A stretch of DNA of 64,000 nucleotides. Source: JBFGFX01 sp965232455. Its GTDB lineage: Bacteria; Pseudomonadota; Gammaproteobacteria; Steroidobacterales; Woeseiaceae. The translations under genes and the position numbers were made by a program. Each line of letters begins with the position of its first letter. Positions within the stretch are counted from its first letter, which is position 1. The notes below the pieces were generated by a model. It saw only the letters and a program-made list of their open reading frames with translations. It was not told where the DNA came from and did no database searches. Shown piece by piece: positions 7,647 through 16,325 of the stretch. The stretch covers positions 2,108,001-2,172,000 of the forward strand of contig OZ246981.1 in NCBI GenBank assembly GCA_965232455.1. Reading direction: 5' to 3'.

Positions 7647-10628
7647 TCAATAGTTATAGGTAAGCCCGACGTAAAACCGGCGACCGGAGTACACGCTGCT
7701 CAGCAGGCGGGCGTTGGTATCGTTGCCCAGTCGGGACGTGATTTCTTCTTCAGTCAGGTTTATCACCGATGCCGTCAGAACGAGGTTGTCCCGTATGTTG
7801 TAATGCGCATTCGCATCAATCTGCTCGTAGGGCTCGATAATCGTGGGGATGGAATCGATCGGCCCGCCCAGCAGGTCGCCGCGGCGATTGTAGGAGACGC
7901 GAGCACCGAACGTCTGGTTTTCATAATAGGCCGACAGGTTGAACTGCGTTTCGGCGCTGCCCACGAGCTCCGACTCGCCGACTTTTTCGCCGGCGACCGT
8001 CAGATCGGTGCTCTCGGTATCGTTGTAGGTGAAGTTCGCCAGGGTGCCGAAGCCGTTGTCGAAGGCGTGCTGCACGAACAGCTCGATCCCTTGGGACGTT
8101 GCCTCCGAGCCGTTGGCGGTGGTGGAGAACGGATTCACGGTGATCGGACCCGGAGGCACGATGTCCTGGAAACCGTCGAAATTTCGTGGCGAAGGAATCT
8201 GCAGCGGCACCACGAAGTTGTCCACGTCCTTGTGGAACAGCGCCAGACCCATCGCAGAGCCTTCTTTATAGTAGTACTCGAGAGAGACATCGAACTGCAC
8301 GGACTCGAAGGGCTTGAGGTCCTTGTTACCGCCCTGACCGCTCCAGCCCGGCTCGACGACCTCATCGTTGAACTCGAGACGATCGTCGGCCCATTCCTGG
8401 CTGACGAAATTCAGACGCTCCGGGCTCCCCAGACTCACGAGGCCCGGACGCGCAATGGTTTTTGCCGCCGCCAGACGCGCGACCAGATCGTCACGGACGT
8501 CCCAGACCAGATTCAGGCTCGGCAGCACCTGATCGTCGGTGTTGCCGCGCGTGATGATCGCGAACTGGTCGATGAAGCGGGCGTCACCGGTAATCTGCTC
8601 ACCGGTCGCATCGTCGTTCTGGTCGAGGAAGTAGGTGATCTGGTCGCTGGACGCGACGCTGGTTTCGGTCCGCACGAACCTCAAGCCCACGTTGCCGCGG
8701 AAATCGCCGAACTCGAAATCACCCTGAACGTAGGCCGCGGTGATCTCTTCGTCAACGTCGAAAACGAAGTTGGGCTCGCGGCGGGTGTATTTGGGGAACT
8801 GCCCGATGACTATTTCACGATAGCGGTCCCAGTCAATCGTGGGCATGACATTCATATCGAAGCCGCCGGGGATATTGCCCATGGGCCTGGAATTGAGGAT
8901 GTCCGTAATCAACGGCATTCCGCCGTTCCATTGATACGCATCCTCGACCACGTCGACGTCCCGGCCGCTCGTCAGGATGTCGTCGAGGACGGCCTGCGAT
9001 CGCAGGAAGAAAGTGTTTCGGGTCTCGCGATCCACCTCGGAATTTCGATACTTCACGCCGGCGCGGACGGTATTGAAGATTCCCCAGTCGACGTCGAAGT
9101 CGATATCGAACTGCGCATAGGTCTCGTCCAGCTCGCTGACGATGAAGCTCGAGTCGGTCGAACCCGGGTCGTTCTCCCCGCCTTCGCCGGCGAGCAGGTT
9201 GTCGAGCAGATTCGGGTCCGCGAAAAACGACACGCGATCGCCCAGCAGCGACCAGCCCGCGAAATCGGCGGCGCTCTCGTCCCGCCCGGACGACGTAAAC
9301 GAGGCCGGGGCGCCACTCTTGTAAGCCGCCCTCCACTGTTCGCTCGGCCCGCCTTCCGACCCGGTAGCCCCTGCGACGAACCGCGCGCTGAAGTCGTCAC
9401 CGGCGAATGTAAAACGAATATCGCCGGCATTCGAGGTCGCCTCCTCGCGGATGAAGCTGCCGATTATCCAGGGGAACTGCAGGTTCCGCTCTGCCCCGCT
9501 TGCGCCGGCCGTGTAACTCAGCCCGGTAACGACCGTACCGGATGGATCGAGCGTTACCTCCGTCAGGTAGTTCGGATTGTTCGACCACTCAGGCATCATG
9601 ATCTGGGACAGGGTTCTGTCCTGATCCAGGGTAAAACTGAACGCGTTTACCGCAATTTCGGTCCTGTTCGTCGGGCGCCACTGACCGGTAAGCTGAATAC
9701 CTTCACGCTGCCGGTCCTCCTGCAGCGCCTCCACACCTGGCGCCTGCGGCAGCCAGACACCGTCATAGGTATTGCTGAACGCATCGACCAGAGGGCTGAA
9801 AAACAGCGTAGATTCAGTGGGATTGCCATCAACGTCGACGGAAACCCGGGGTGTTGCGCTCGTCGCGAACCGCCAACTGGCGCCGAGGTTACTCGATCCC
9901 GAAAGCGTCCGGTTGGTTCGTTCCTGATAGGTGACGCCAACCAATACGCCAAACCTGTCGTCGGCGTCTTTCCACGAGTAGAACCCGGTGAAATTGGGCT
10001 CGTAGTCGTCGGTGACGTCCGCATAGGTGGTTTCGACGTTCAACGCACCCGAGTTCGCGTCCAGATCCAGGGGCTGGCGGCTGTGGACGATGATGGTGCC
10101 ACCGACTCCGCCCTCGTCGATGCGCGCTTCGGGGGTTTTGAAAACTTCGACGCGCTGCACCAGCGCCGCCGGCAACAACGTATAGTCGAATGATCGGGAC
10201 GGATTGCCGACTGCGGTGCCGGGCGAGGCGATGTAGTTACCGTTGATCTGCGTCAGCGTAAGACCTGCCGACAGGCCGCGGATACTGACCCTGGCTCCTT
10301 CACCTCCATCCCGTGTGATCACGATGCCCGGCACGCGTTGCAGGGAATCAGCGACGTTCTTGTCCGGGAACTTGCCGATGTCCTCCGCGGTGATCGCGTC
10401 CACGATCGCCGCGGAATTACGCTTGATATCCAGGTTCGCGCTCAAACTGGCCCTGATCCCGTGGACCACGATTTCCTCCATTCTCTCCGGGATCTCTTCC
10501 GCCGGCGCCGCTTCGTCCTGCGCGTGAAGCGCACCCACCGGCGCAAGCAAAATCAGGAACGAAACGTAAAACGACGTGCTGGTGTCGGCCCACGACCTCT
10601 CGTCTGGGCCCGCTGGCGTGGTCTTCAT
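7647..10628 (-). CDS. TonB-dependent receptor, probably glycan-specific
   Basis: 993 residues. The signal peptide ends ALHAQ. The plug domain has IVVHGIRASLSANLDIKRNS, AEDIGKFPDKNVADSLQRVPG and VSIRGLSAGLTLTQINGN, the pattern of the large proteobacterial TBDR subfamily linked to carbohydrate uptake. It ends RRFYVGLTYNY, a typical last beta-strand with a C-terminal aromatic residue. No STN domain, so it does not itself signal to a sigma factor. It is the first gene of the operon with the discoidin lipoprotein, GH85, ROK, permease and GH92. A likely role is outer-membrane import of oligomannose or GlcNAc-ended oligosaccharides (inference). A run of G and a GGGAAG precede the ATG. Confidence 0.87.
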   Translation of the reverse strand: MKTTPAGPDERSWADTSTSFYVSFLILLAPVGALHAQDEAAPAEEIPERMEEIVVHGIRASLSANLDIKRNSAAIVDAITAEDIGKFPDKNVADSLQRVPGIVITRDGGEGARVSIRGLSAGLTLTQINGNYIASPGTAVGNPSRSFDYTLLPAALVQRVEVFKTPEARIDEGGVGGTIIVHSRQPLDLDANSGALNVETTYADVTDDYEPNFTGFYSWKDADDRFGVLVGVTYQERTNRTLSGSSNLGASWRFATSATPRVSVDVDGNPTESTLFFSPLVDAFSNTYDGVWLPQAPGVEALQEDRQREGIQLTGQWRPTNRTEIAVNAFSFTLDQDRTLSQIMMPEWSNNPNYLTEVTLDPSGTVVTGLSYTAGASGAERNLQFPWIIGSFIREEATSNAGDIRFTFAGDDFSARFVAGATGSEGGPSEQWRAAYKSGAPASFTSSGRDESAADFAGWSLLGDRVSFFADPNLLDNLLAGEGGENDPGSTDSSFIVSELDETYAQFDIDFDVDWGIFNTVRAGVKYRNSEVDRETRNTFFLRSQAVLDDILTSGRDVDVVEDAYQWNGGMPLITDILNSRPMGNIPGGFDMNVMPTIDWDRYREIVIGQFPKYTRREPNFVFDVDEEITAAYVQGDFEFGDFRGNVGLRFVRTETSVASSDQITYFLDQNDDATGEQITGDARFIDQFAIITRGNTDDQVLPSLNLVWDVRDDLVARLAAAKTIARPGLVSLGSPERLNFVSQEWADDRLEFNDEVVEPGWSGQGGNKDLKPFESVQFDVSLEYYYKEGSAMGLALFHKDVDNFVVPLQIPSPRNFDGFQDIVPPGPITVNPFSTTANGSEATSQGIELFVQHAFDNGFGTLANFTYNDTESTDLTVAGEKVGESELVGSAETQFNLSAYYENQTFGARVSYNRRGDLLGGPIDSIPTIIEPYEQIDANAHYNIRDNLVLTASVINLTEEEITSRLGNDTNARLLSSVYSGRRFYVGLTYNY

Positions 10629-10665
10629 AGTCTTCCCCCCCGGGTGACGGCCGCCATTCTTTTGT

Positions 10666-10683
10666 GAGCGCTTTCCGGCGCTC
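10666..10683. promoter_or_regulatory. Inverted repeat in the TBDR upstream region
   Basis: GAGCGC-6 nt-GCGCTC, 38 bases upstream of the TBDR start. It could be a second operator or an RNA hairpin in the leader. Function unknown. Confidence 0.35.
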
Positions 10684-10694
10684 TATCGGGCACA

Positions 10695-10710
10695 ATGTAA
10701 CCGGTTACAT
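10695..10710. promoter_or_regulatory. LacI-type operator candidate
   Basis: Perfect 16-bp palindrome ATGTAACCGGTTACAT with the central CG typical of LacI/GalR-family operators. It sits 67 bp upstream of the first gene of the glycan operon. No LacI-family gene is present in the window, so the regulator would act from elsewhere. Confidence 0.6.
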
Positions 10711-10850
10711 CTCATTTGTCTACACCCGTAAAAATGGACCCGATTCCGAGCGTCGGGTGTTTGTCGTAGCAGCGAACCCGCTGGTTCAGCACCGGCCACC
10801 GTTGAGCGTGGGTCGCGCAGCACACTGACCGCAATCCGCGGAGTACCGTG

Positions 10851-11462
10851 CTAACTGTCGCCTTCAAGCGGTCGGTACGGTTCTTCTTGAACGGTATGGC
10901 CGTAGACGATCTTCAGGAAGATGAGCGGCACCACCCACTCCAGGCCCAAACCAAGCGGCAAGAAATATCGGTGCACGATGATGGCCGAAACAATGAACAA
11001 GAAGGCGGTTGGTCGCTGCAGGTAGAGCGGCACCAACGTTACCAGCAAAACGCTCCCTACCAACCCAACGTACCAGGCAATGCCGGCGACCAGGCTCGCT
11101 TCGGGTATCAGCAACGCCAGTACGATGGTATGGATATGCAATGTAGCGAAGTTGTTACCCGATTTGAGGAATCGGACCAGGCCGGAATCGCCGTCCTTGC
11201 TCGCGGTATGGAAAAACCGTTTGCCGGAATTGGTGACGTTCGCAATGGCGCCGCCCACGATATCGAAGGCGAAGAACGCACAAACAGCGTACTGCCACCC
11301 TGCCCATGGATAAACGTCGAGATACCAGAGCACTAAATAGGTGAAACCGGCAACGGAGGACGTCGCATAAACCAGAATGCGCTCGGCAGCCGTCGCCCCG
11401 CTGCCGACGGTCAATTCGGCGGGTTCCGAGAACTCCCACACTACGTTGCCGGGTTTACGCAT
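10851..11462 (-). CDS. Multi-pass membrane protein of unknown function
   Basis: 203 residues with about five hydrophobic segments (for example LVYATSSVAGFTYLVLWYL and IVLALLIPEASLVAGIAWYV). I do not recognise a family. His residues fall in a helix-like HIHTIVL and in IVHRYFLPLG. I chose the ATG at 11462 because AAAGG lies 8 bases before it; a GTG at 11471 is also in frame. It is the last gene of a three-gene operon behind OsmC and CPBP, 28 bases after the CPBP stop, probably under the TetR-type double operator upstream of OsmC. Confidence 0.65.
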   Translation of the reverse strand: MRKPGNVVWEFSEPAELTVGSGATAAERILVYATSSVAGFTYLVLWYLDVYPWAGWQYAVCAFFAFDIVGGAIANVTNSGKRFFHTASKDGDSGLVRFLKSGNNFATLHIHTIVLALLIPEASLVAGIAWYVGLVGSVLLVTLVPLYLQRPTAFLFIVSAIIVHRYFLPLGLGLEWVVPLIFLKIVYGHTVQEEPYRPLEGDS

Positions 11463-11490
11463 ATTGTTCACCTTTGGCGGACTGGTTCTT

Positions 11491-12204
11491 TCAAACGAAA
11501 AGCAGGGGAATCATGACGTGGGTCGTGCAGTGCAGCGCAACCAGGAAAACCGGGCTGACGTAAAACACCGCCAATCCCATGATCACGCCGGGCACGATGA
11601 AGCGGGTGACGGCATGTTGAAACACGAGCGCCTGCCCTCCGCTGCCGGCTTCGTGCCATAACACAAAGCAGAGTGCGGCGACGACTATCGCGGCGATCAC
11701 GGCGCCGTGAAAACCCATGCGCTTTCGGAAGGCGACAAACAGCAGCGGCGTCAAGACCAGGCGCATGACGAGCTCCTCGACAAGGCCTGCGGACATGCCG
11801 AGCAGGTATCCCGGCTTGAGACTTTCCTCAGGCGGGACAAATGCCGGCAACTGCTCGCCCGCCATCAGCCGCAGGGTGACCAGTGCGATTATCGAGACCG
11901 CCGACCCCGAAAGTGCGAACTTGACGAGCGAAAGAGCCGCCTTCGGCTGCAGTGGCTTCAGAGCGTTCCAGAAGAAAAAGAGCAAAACCGACAGAACGGG
12001 GATTCCCCAAAGCGTAAGCGCCCTGGGGAAAATCTTCATGACCGGGTCGGCATGCAGCCAGTTCGTTTCAGTGGGCGTCGTCACCAGGAGCAACACCAGC
12101 GTGTAAGCCCCGAACAGCAACGCCACGCAGGCGCTTGCGCTCGTGTCCTCGAGAAACCGATTCGTATCCCGGTATTTGTCCAGGGACTTCAACATTCCGT
12201 TCAT
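11491..12204 (-). CDS. CPBP-family intramembrane metalloprotease (Rce1/Abi-like)
   Basis: 237 residues, about six to seven membrane segments. CPBP motifs are visible: EELVMR (EExxxR), FVLWH (FxxxH) and LHCTTHVMI as the third His motif. Members are membrane-embedded glutamate/histidine proteases; bacterial ones act in peptide processing or bacteriocin immunity, but the target here is unknown. The ATG at 12204 lies 16 bases after the OsmC stop and is preceded by GGACG; the longer reading frame upstream is Arg-rich shadow sequence of the OsmC gene. Confidence 0.72.
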   Translation of the reverse strand: MNGMLKSLDKYRDTNRFLEDTSASACVALLFGAYTLVLLLVTTPTETNWLHADPVMKIFPRALTLWGIPVLSVLLFFFWNALKPLQPKAALSLVKFALSGSAVSIIALVTLRLMAGEQLPAFVPPEESLKPGYLLGMSAGLVEELVMRLVLTPLLFVAFRKRMGFHGAVIAAIVVAALCFVLWHEAGSGGQALVFQHAVTRFIVPGVIMGLAVFYVSPVFLVALHCTTHVMIPLLFV

Positions 12205-12220
12205 GATCGTTCGAGTCGTC

Positions 12221-12829
12221 CTACAGCTGCTCACCGTTGCGGATGACGACCGTGGACGCCGGGACGGCGTTGACCACGGTCTGCGCCGCCATGCAGGCCT
12301 TTTCGGCAATCTCGACCATGCGGGCGATCGATTCCCGCGATTCGTCCGTTTCGATGAAAACGAAGGTCTCGACACCTTTTGACAGGCCTTCCATCTGCTC
12401 GCTGGCCCCGTCGGCCGCCGTCATGCCCGGAATGCGCGACTGAAACTTCATTTTTTGCTCGAGCCGGATCGACGAAACCTTCAAACCTTCGACGTCGGCG
12501 TAGCCTTTCAGGTGGGTCAGGAGGCAAAAGGCGACCCCGGCGGCCAGATAGGACAGCGGCGCCGGAGCGGTATCGGAACCGCCGATGGACGAGCCCTCGT
12601 CGCAGTAGAGCTCGAAGGCCCCGAAACTCGGAATGTTGGGTTTGACGTATCCACGTTTCACCATGCCGGGACCCGGCATCAGTTCGGCAAGCACGTGAAC
12701 TTCGAGGTCCAGACCTTCCCTCGTTTTTTTTGCGGTCTCGGTCCTGAAGGCCGTCGGCTCGGGCATGCGATCGATTCTCGCGACGATTGGTTTGTCTTGA
12801 AATTTCGCCTGATTCGTTGAAGTCAGCAT
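12221..12829 (-). CDS. OsmC-family protein (peroxiredoxin-like)
   Basis: 202 residues. The two redox-active cysteines of the OsmC/Ohr fold are placed as expected, in GVAFCLLTHL and EKACMAAQTVV. OsmC-type proteins reduce organic hydroperoxides in the cytoplasm; this one is longer than classic Ohr (about 140 residues), with a roughly 60-residue N-terminal extension. The ATG at 12829 follows AGGAG with good spacing; the longer frame runs into operator DNA and is not the start. It heads an operon with CPBP and a membrane protein, and diverges from a TetR gene that probably represses it. Confidence 0.78.
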   Translation of the reverse strand: MLTSTNQAKFQDKPIVARIDRMPEPTAFRTETAKKTREGLDLEVHVLAELMPGPGMVKRGYVKPNIPSFGAFELYCDEGSSIGGSDTAPAPLSYLAAGVAFCLLTHLKGYADVEGLKVSSIRLEQKMKFQSRIPGMTAADGASEQMEGLSKGVETFVFIETDESRESIARMVEIAEKACMAAQTVVNAVPASTVVIRNGEQL

Positions 12830-12856
12830 CAGTATCTCCTTTGGTTTGTAGGATAC

Positions 12857-12900
12857 GGTACGATACCGTACCATTTGACAATACGGTACGGTATCGTACC
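12857..12900. promoter_or_regulatory. Pair of inverted operator sites for the adjacent TetR regulator
   Basis: GGTACGATACCGTACC (12857-12872) and its exact reverse complement (12885-12900) lie 12 bases apart between divergent OsmC and TetR genes. Each is itself a near-palindrome. Overlap with both promoters is expected, giving mutual repression. Confidence 0.75.
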
Positions 12901-12937
12901 CTGTCAAGCAAAATCGACACTGAGCGGGAGATCAGCC

Positions 12938-13573
12938 TTGAACACGGCCCTCGAAAATGGACACGCCCGGCGACAGGCGGCGCGGCGCGGCGAGATCCTC
13001 GCCGCGGCGACAAAAATCTTCTTCAGGGAAGGTTACGGACGGGCAAGCATGGACAAGGTGCTTGCCGAGACCGGCGGCTCGAAACGTACGCTCTACAATC
13101 ACTTCCCGAGCAAGGAAGACCTGTTCGCGGCGATCGTGACCGGCGTTTCCGACCGTGTCCTGGCGTCCCTGGAGCCGCCGCTCGACGTCGGCGACATCCG
13201 GGAAACACTTACAACCATGGGCATCAGCTACCTGAGCGTTCTCGTTTCACCCGACGGACTCGCTCTTTATCGCGCCATGATCTCGGAGGCGCCGCATTTT
13301 CCCGATTTGGCACAAACGTTTTTTGCCAACGGCCCCGGGCGCGCCAGCGGTCACCTCGCGGATTTCTTTCGAGATCAGAAGCAACAGGGTGCCCTTGAAA
13401 TCGATGATCCGCAGCTCGCCGCGGAACAGTTTCTGAGCATGGTGCGCGGTGAGGTCCATTTGGCCGCCGCCCTCTCGGTCCGAAAACCGACAAAACACCG
13501 GATCCGGAAAACCGTTGAGCATGCCGTCGAAATCTTTCTTTGCGGCGCGGCTCCGGCGTTGCGCGACGACTGA
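12938..13573 (+). CDS. TetR-family transcriptional regulator
   Basis: 211 residues. N-terminal helix-turn-helix: RRGEILAAATKIFFREGYGRAS, then VLAETGGSKRTLYNHFPSKEDLFAA, the hallmark of TetR/AcrR proteins. The C-terminal ligand domain is of the AefR-like C-terminal type (length and ASGHLADFFRDQKQQG region fit). The start is probably TTG at 12938, seven bases after GGGAG; the in-frame ATG at 12875 would lie inside the operators. Divergent from OsmC and most likely its autoregulated repressor. Confidence 0.82.
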   Translation: MNTALENGHARRQAARRGEILAAATKIFFREGYGRASMDKVLAETGGSKRTLYNHFPSKEDLFAAIVTGVSDRVLASLEPPLDVGDIRETLTTMGISYLSVLVSPDGLALYRAMISEAPHFPDLAQTFFANGPGRASGHLADFFRDQKQQGALEIDDPQLAAEQFLSMVRGEVHLAAALSVRKPTKHRIRKTVEHAVEIFLCGAAPALRDD

Positions 13574-13853
13574 GATCGTAGGAGAGCCATCTTTTCGGAT
13601 ATCGGTGGCTTAACGGGATTCAGGTCTTCCCGCCAGCTCCGAAATTTGCGCGAACCAGCCACGCAAACCGAATAGGCCCTCCCCGGCGACAGATAGCCGG
13701 TCGCCGTTGCCCGGGCACACACTGCCAAGCATCACCCAATGCGGCTCGACCGATTCTTGGCGTTTGCGCCGTCGGAAACTACGCAAGCAAGAAATCCTCC
13801 GTGGCCGATGCCGGCCGCGCGTACCGGCGACTCACTAGAAAGGGACGACCATC

Positions 13854-14717
13854 ATGAACAAAACAACGGCTGGAACACTCACCGCTCTAACGGCAGGTAT
13901 GGCCGCAATACTCGGGAGCAACGCAAATGCAACGGAACCCTGTGGCGACTTTGGCGAATGCAAGGTACTGGTCGAGATAAACTCGTCGGACGGCGACATC
14001 GGCTTCCACTTTCTCGTAGACGGCGACAACCTGATCGCAACGTCGATGTTCAATCCCAGACATCGCAAACTGTTTTCTTACCGAGTACGACGTGAACTGC
14101 GTGAGCAATTCCTGACGGAAACGTTCGCGGAAAGCGCGGAGCCGCTCTGCTTTGATCCAACGACCGACGACGATCCCGAAAACGACGACGAGGATTTCGT
14201 CACGCTGACGGAATTCCTCGACCGCTGGGACTCCGGCACCTACAGCTTTTTCGGTATCGGCGACGACTGGGAATTCTCGTTCGGCCAGACGGATCTCTCG
14301 TTCAACCTGCCGGCGGCGCCGGTAGAGCTCGAATTTGAGACCGAGATCGACGACGGGGAACTGGAGGCGGAGATTTCCTGGGAACCGGGCGACGATCTCG
14401 GCGAATGTTCCGACGGCATGGAACTGCTGGCGGTGCACCCTCGCGACGTGCCCGTCAAGGCATGGGAAGTGGTGCTCGAGCCGGACGTTGACGGCGACCT
14501 GAGCTCGATGACGTACACCGTCCGGCTGCCCGGCGATGCCGAGGAATTGGAAGTCGAGGTACCGGACGACTATCTGGAAACGCTTCCGGACAACACCCCG
14601 GCAAAAATCGAGGTGGGCGCAATCGGTCTCGACGACAACGCCACCTTCACCGAGGAAGGCGATATCTGCCTGAATGAAACGGGTGAGGACGGCTGCGGTT
14701 TCGATGAAGAGGACTGA
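13854..14717 (+). CDS. Secreted, very acidic protein of unknown function
   Basis: 287 residues. Signal peptide of about 26 residues ending NANA, then a chain unusually rich in Asp and Glu, including TTDDDPENDDEDF and a C-terminus ending GCGFDEED. Cysteines pair-like at CGDFGEC, LCFD, ECSDG and ICLNE...GCG suggest disulfides in the periplasm or outside. The middle (VELEFETEIDDGELEAEISW) looks like beta-sandwich (fibronectin-like) sequence. No family recognised. AAGGGACGA precedes the ATG. First gene of a probable operon leading to an ECF sigma factor and a TBDR. Confidence 0.7.
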   Translation: MNKTTAGTLTALTAGMAAILGSNANATEPCGDFGECKVLVEINSSDGDIGFHFLVDGDNLIATSMFNPRHRKLFSYRVRRELREQFLTETFAESAEPLCFDPTTDDDPENDDEDFVTLTEFLDRWDSGTYSFFGIGDDWEFSFGQTDLSFNLPAAPVELEFETEIDDGELEAEISWEPGDDLGECSDGMELLAVHPRDVPVKAWEVVLEPDVDGDLSSMTYTVRLPGDAEELEVEVPDDYLETLPDNTPAKIEVGAIGLDDNATFTEEGDICLNETGEDGCGFDEED

Positions 14718-15633
14718 TTTCGCAGGCTCCGCCTCGACGTCACCATGGGTGAAGCTGCTGCTCGGCAGCTTCGCTCTCCTCTCTACGGCGGCAAACGCTG
14801 CGGACGTAAGCATTACGGACGGGCTGGTCAGCCTCACCGCGGAACGCGTCCCCATGCAGGAAGTACTCGATACGCTGGCGGAGCGGTCTGATCTACGGCT
14901 GATTCAGCATGCGCCCATCGATCGCGAAGTCAGCATTCGAATCAATTCACTACCGCTCGCCGAAGCGCTGGACATGTTGCTCGACACCCGCGACAGCTAT
15001 CAGCTTTTCATGCCGCCCCCGGAGTCCGCGGACGGCGGTGGACGCGTACCCGGCACTCTTTGGGTATTCGCGGCCGGAACCGGCAAGCCATACGCAATCG
15101 ACTTTCTCGAGACCGTTCTGCTGCGCGGGGAAATTGGTGAAAAAAAGGAGGCAATTCGCACGCTGCGGAACGACGCGACACCCGCTGCCGTGCAAGCGCT
15201 CTCCTTTGCGCTGAGCGACAGAGACAGGCGAGCCCGGGACGCGGCCATCGAGGCGTTAGGCGCTATTGGCAGCGACGAGGCACTGGCGGCGCTGGCGAGC
15301 GCCGGCGGCGTCGACAACCCGGTCGAGCGCGCTGCCGTCACGTATGCAATGGCGGCGTCCGGCGCGGCCTCGGCGCGGGCGTATCTCGATGCCGCGCTCG
15401 AGGACGACGACCCGAGAGTACGACTGGCCGCCGCGGAGGCGCTGGGTGACCTGGGCGACGACGCCAGCAGACGCCGAATTCAGGCGGCGATGAACGACCC
15501 TGATCCGGCCGTTCGCGAGCGGGCTGTCGAAATTCTCGAAGACCTGGACGACGAGGCCATGTTTCGCGCGCTTTTCCCACGCAATAGGGCGCTCCCCATG
15601 CCGGCCGATACTTCCGTCACACGGGGGCAATAA
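14704..15633 (+). CDS. Exported STN-like plus HEAT-repeat protein
   Basis: 309 residues from ATG 14704; an ATG at 14674 is possible but would lengthen the signal peptide. The signal peptide ends AANA. Residues 30-100 (ISLTAERVPMQEVLDTLAER-like, then PIDREVSIRINSLPLAEALDMLL) match the secretin/TonB short N-terminal (STN) fold. Residues from about 165 to 300 are HEAT repeats: RRARDAAIEALGAIGSDEAL, DPRVRLAAAEALGDLGD and DPAVRERAVEILEDL. The gene overlaps the acidic protein gene by 14 bases. STN domains normally contact FecR-type anti-sigma proteins, so a role in the downstream ECF/FecR switch is plausible (inference). Confidence 0.72.
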   Translation: MKRTDFAGSASTSPWVKLLLGSFALLSTAANAADVSITDGLVSLTAERVPMQEVLDTLAERSDLRLIQHAPIDREVSIRINSLPLAEALDMLLDTRDSYQLFMPPPESADGGGRVPGTLWVFAAGTGKPYAIDFLETVLLRGEIGEKKEAIRTLRNDATPAAVQALSFALSDRDRRARDAAIEALGAIGSDEALAALASAGGVDNPVERAAVTYAMAASGAASARAYLDAALEDDDPRVRLAAAEALGDLGDDASRRRIQAAMNDPDPAVRERAVEILEDLDDEAMFRALFPRNRALPMPADTSVTRGQ

Positions 15634-15707
15634 GGGAGTAAACTGAAGGCGACCGATTTCCACCGATTGAACCGTCCAAGAGACAGGGCATTCAGGGGAA
15701 GGCCGTC

Positions 15708-16325
15708 ATGCCTGTTTACGCGGATGACAAAAAGCTCGCGAAAGAGCTGTTGAAAGGTAATGAGCGCGCATTCGATCGCTTCTTCGATGAGCACTTTGCC
15801 CGACTGTACCGATTTGCCGTCACGCGGCTTCGCGGCAACGAAGAGGCCGCCAGGGAAATCGTTCAATCCACCCTGTTCAAAGGCATTCGCAAGATGTCGG
15901 GCTACCGGGCCGAGGCGGCGATGTTTACCTGGCTGTGCGCGATATGCCGCAACGAGATCAGCGACTGGTTCAGCCGGGAGAACCGCTATCGCGAACGGAT
16001 TGTGCTGATCGAAGATCAACCCGAGGTGGCGGCGGTGATTGACAGCGTTCAGGCCCCGGTGGAGGAAAACCCGGAACGTCAGTATCAGCGTGTGGAAGCC
16101 GTCAGGCTGATCCAGGTGGCGCTCGACCGTCTACCCGCCAACTACGGCAACGTTCTGGAATGGAAATACGTCGAAGGTCACTCCGTGCGCGATATTGCAA
16201 CGCGTCTGGGCATCGGGACCGAAGCAGCGCAATCACTGCTGGCGCGCGCCAAGCGGGCATTTGCCGACGTTTACTCGACGCTGTGCGAGGCGCTCGATGA
16301 CAATGAAGGATTGGTGAATCCATGA
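15708..16325 (+). CDS. ECF-type RNA polymerase sigma factor
   Basis: 205 residues. Region 2 is ERAFDRFFDEHFARLYRFAV with AAREIVQSTLFKGIRKMSGY and FTWLCAICRNEISDWFSR (sigma2 core and -10 recognition). Region 4 is ALDRLPANYGNVLEWKYVEG then SVRDIATRLGIGTEAAQSLL (-35 recognition helix-turn-helix). It overlaps the FecR-like gene by ATGA, the usual sigma/anti-sigma coupling. Probably directs transcription of the downstream TBDR or of unlinked genes upon a surface signal. Confidence 0.85.
   Translation: MPVYADDKKLAKELLKGNERAFDRFFDEHFARLYRFAVTRLRGNEEAAREIVQSTLFKGIRKMSGYRAEAAMFTWLCAICRNEISDWFSRENRYRERIVLIEDQPEVAAVIDSVQAPVEENPERQYQRVEAVRLIQVALDRLPANYGNVLEWKYVEGHSVRDIATRLGIGTEAAQSLLARAKRAFADVYSTLCEALDDNEGLVNP

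Noticed and set aside
7001..7653. Plus-strand frames opposite the discoidin lipoprotein and TBDR, some longer than 800 codons in the window
   Set aside because: Antisense shadows of genes with clear signal peptides and domains on the minus strand; their composition is Arg/Val-rich without motifs.
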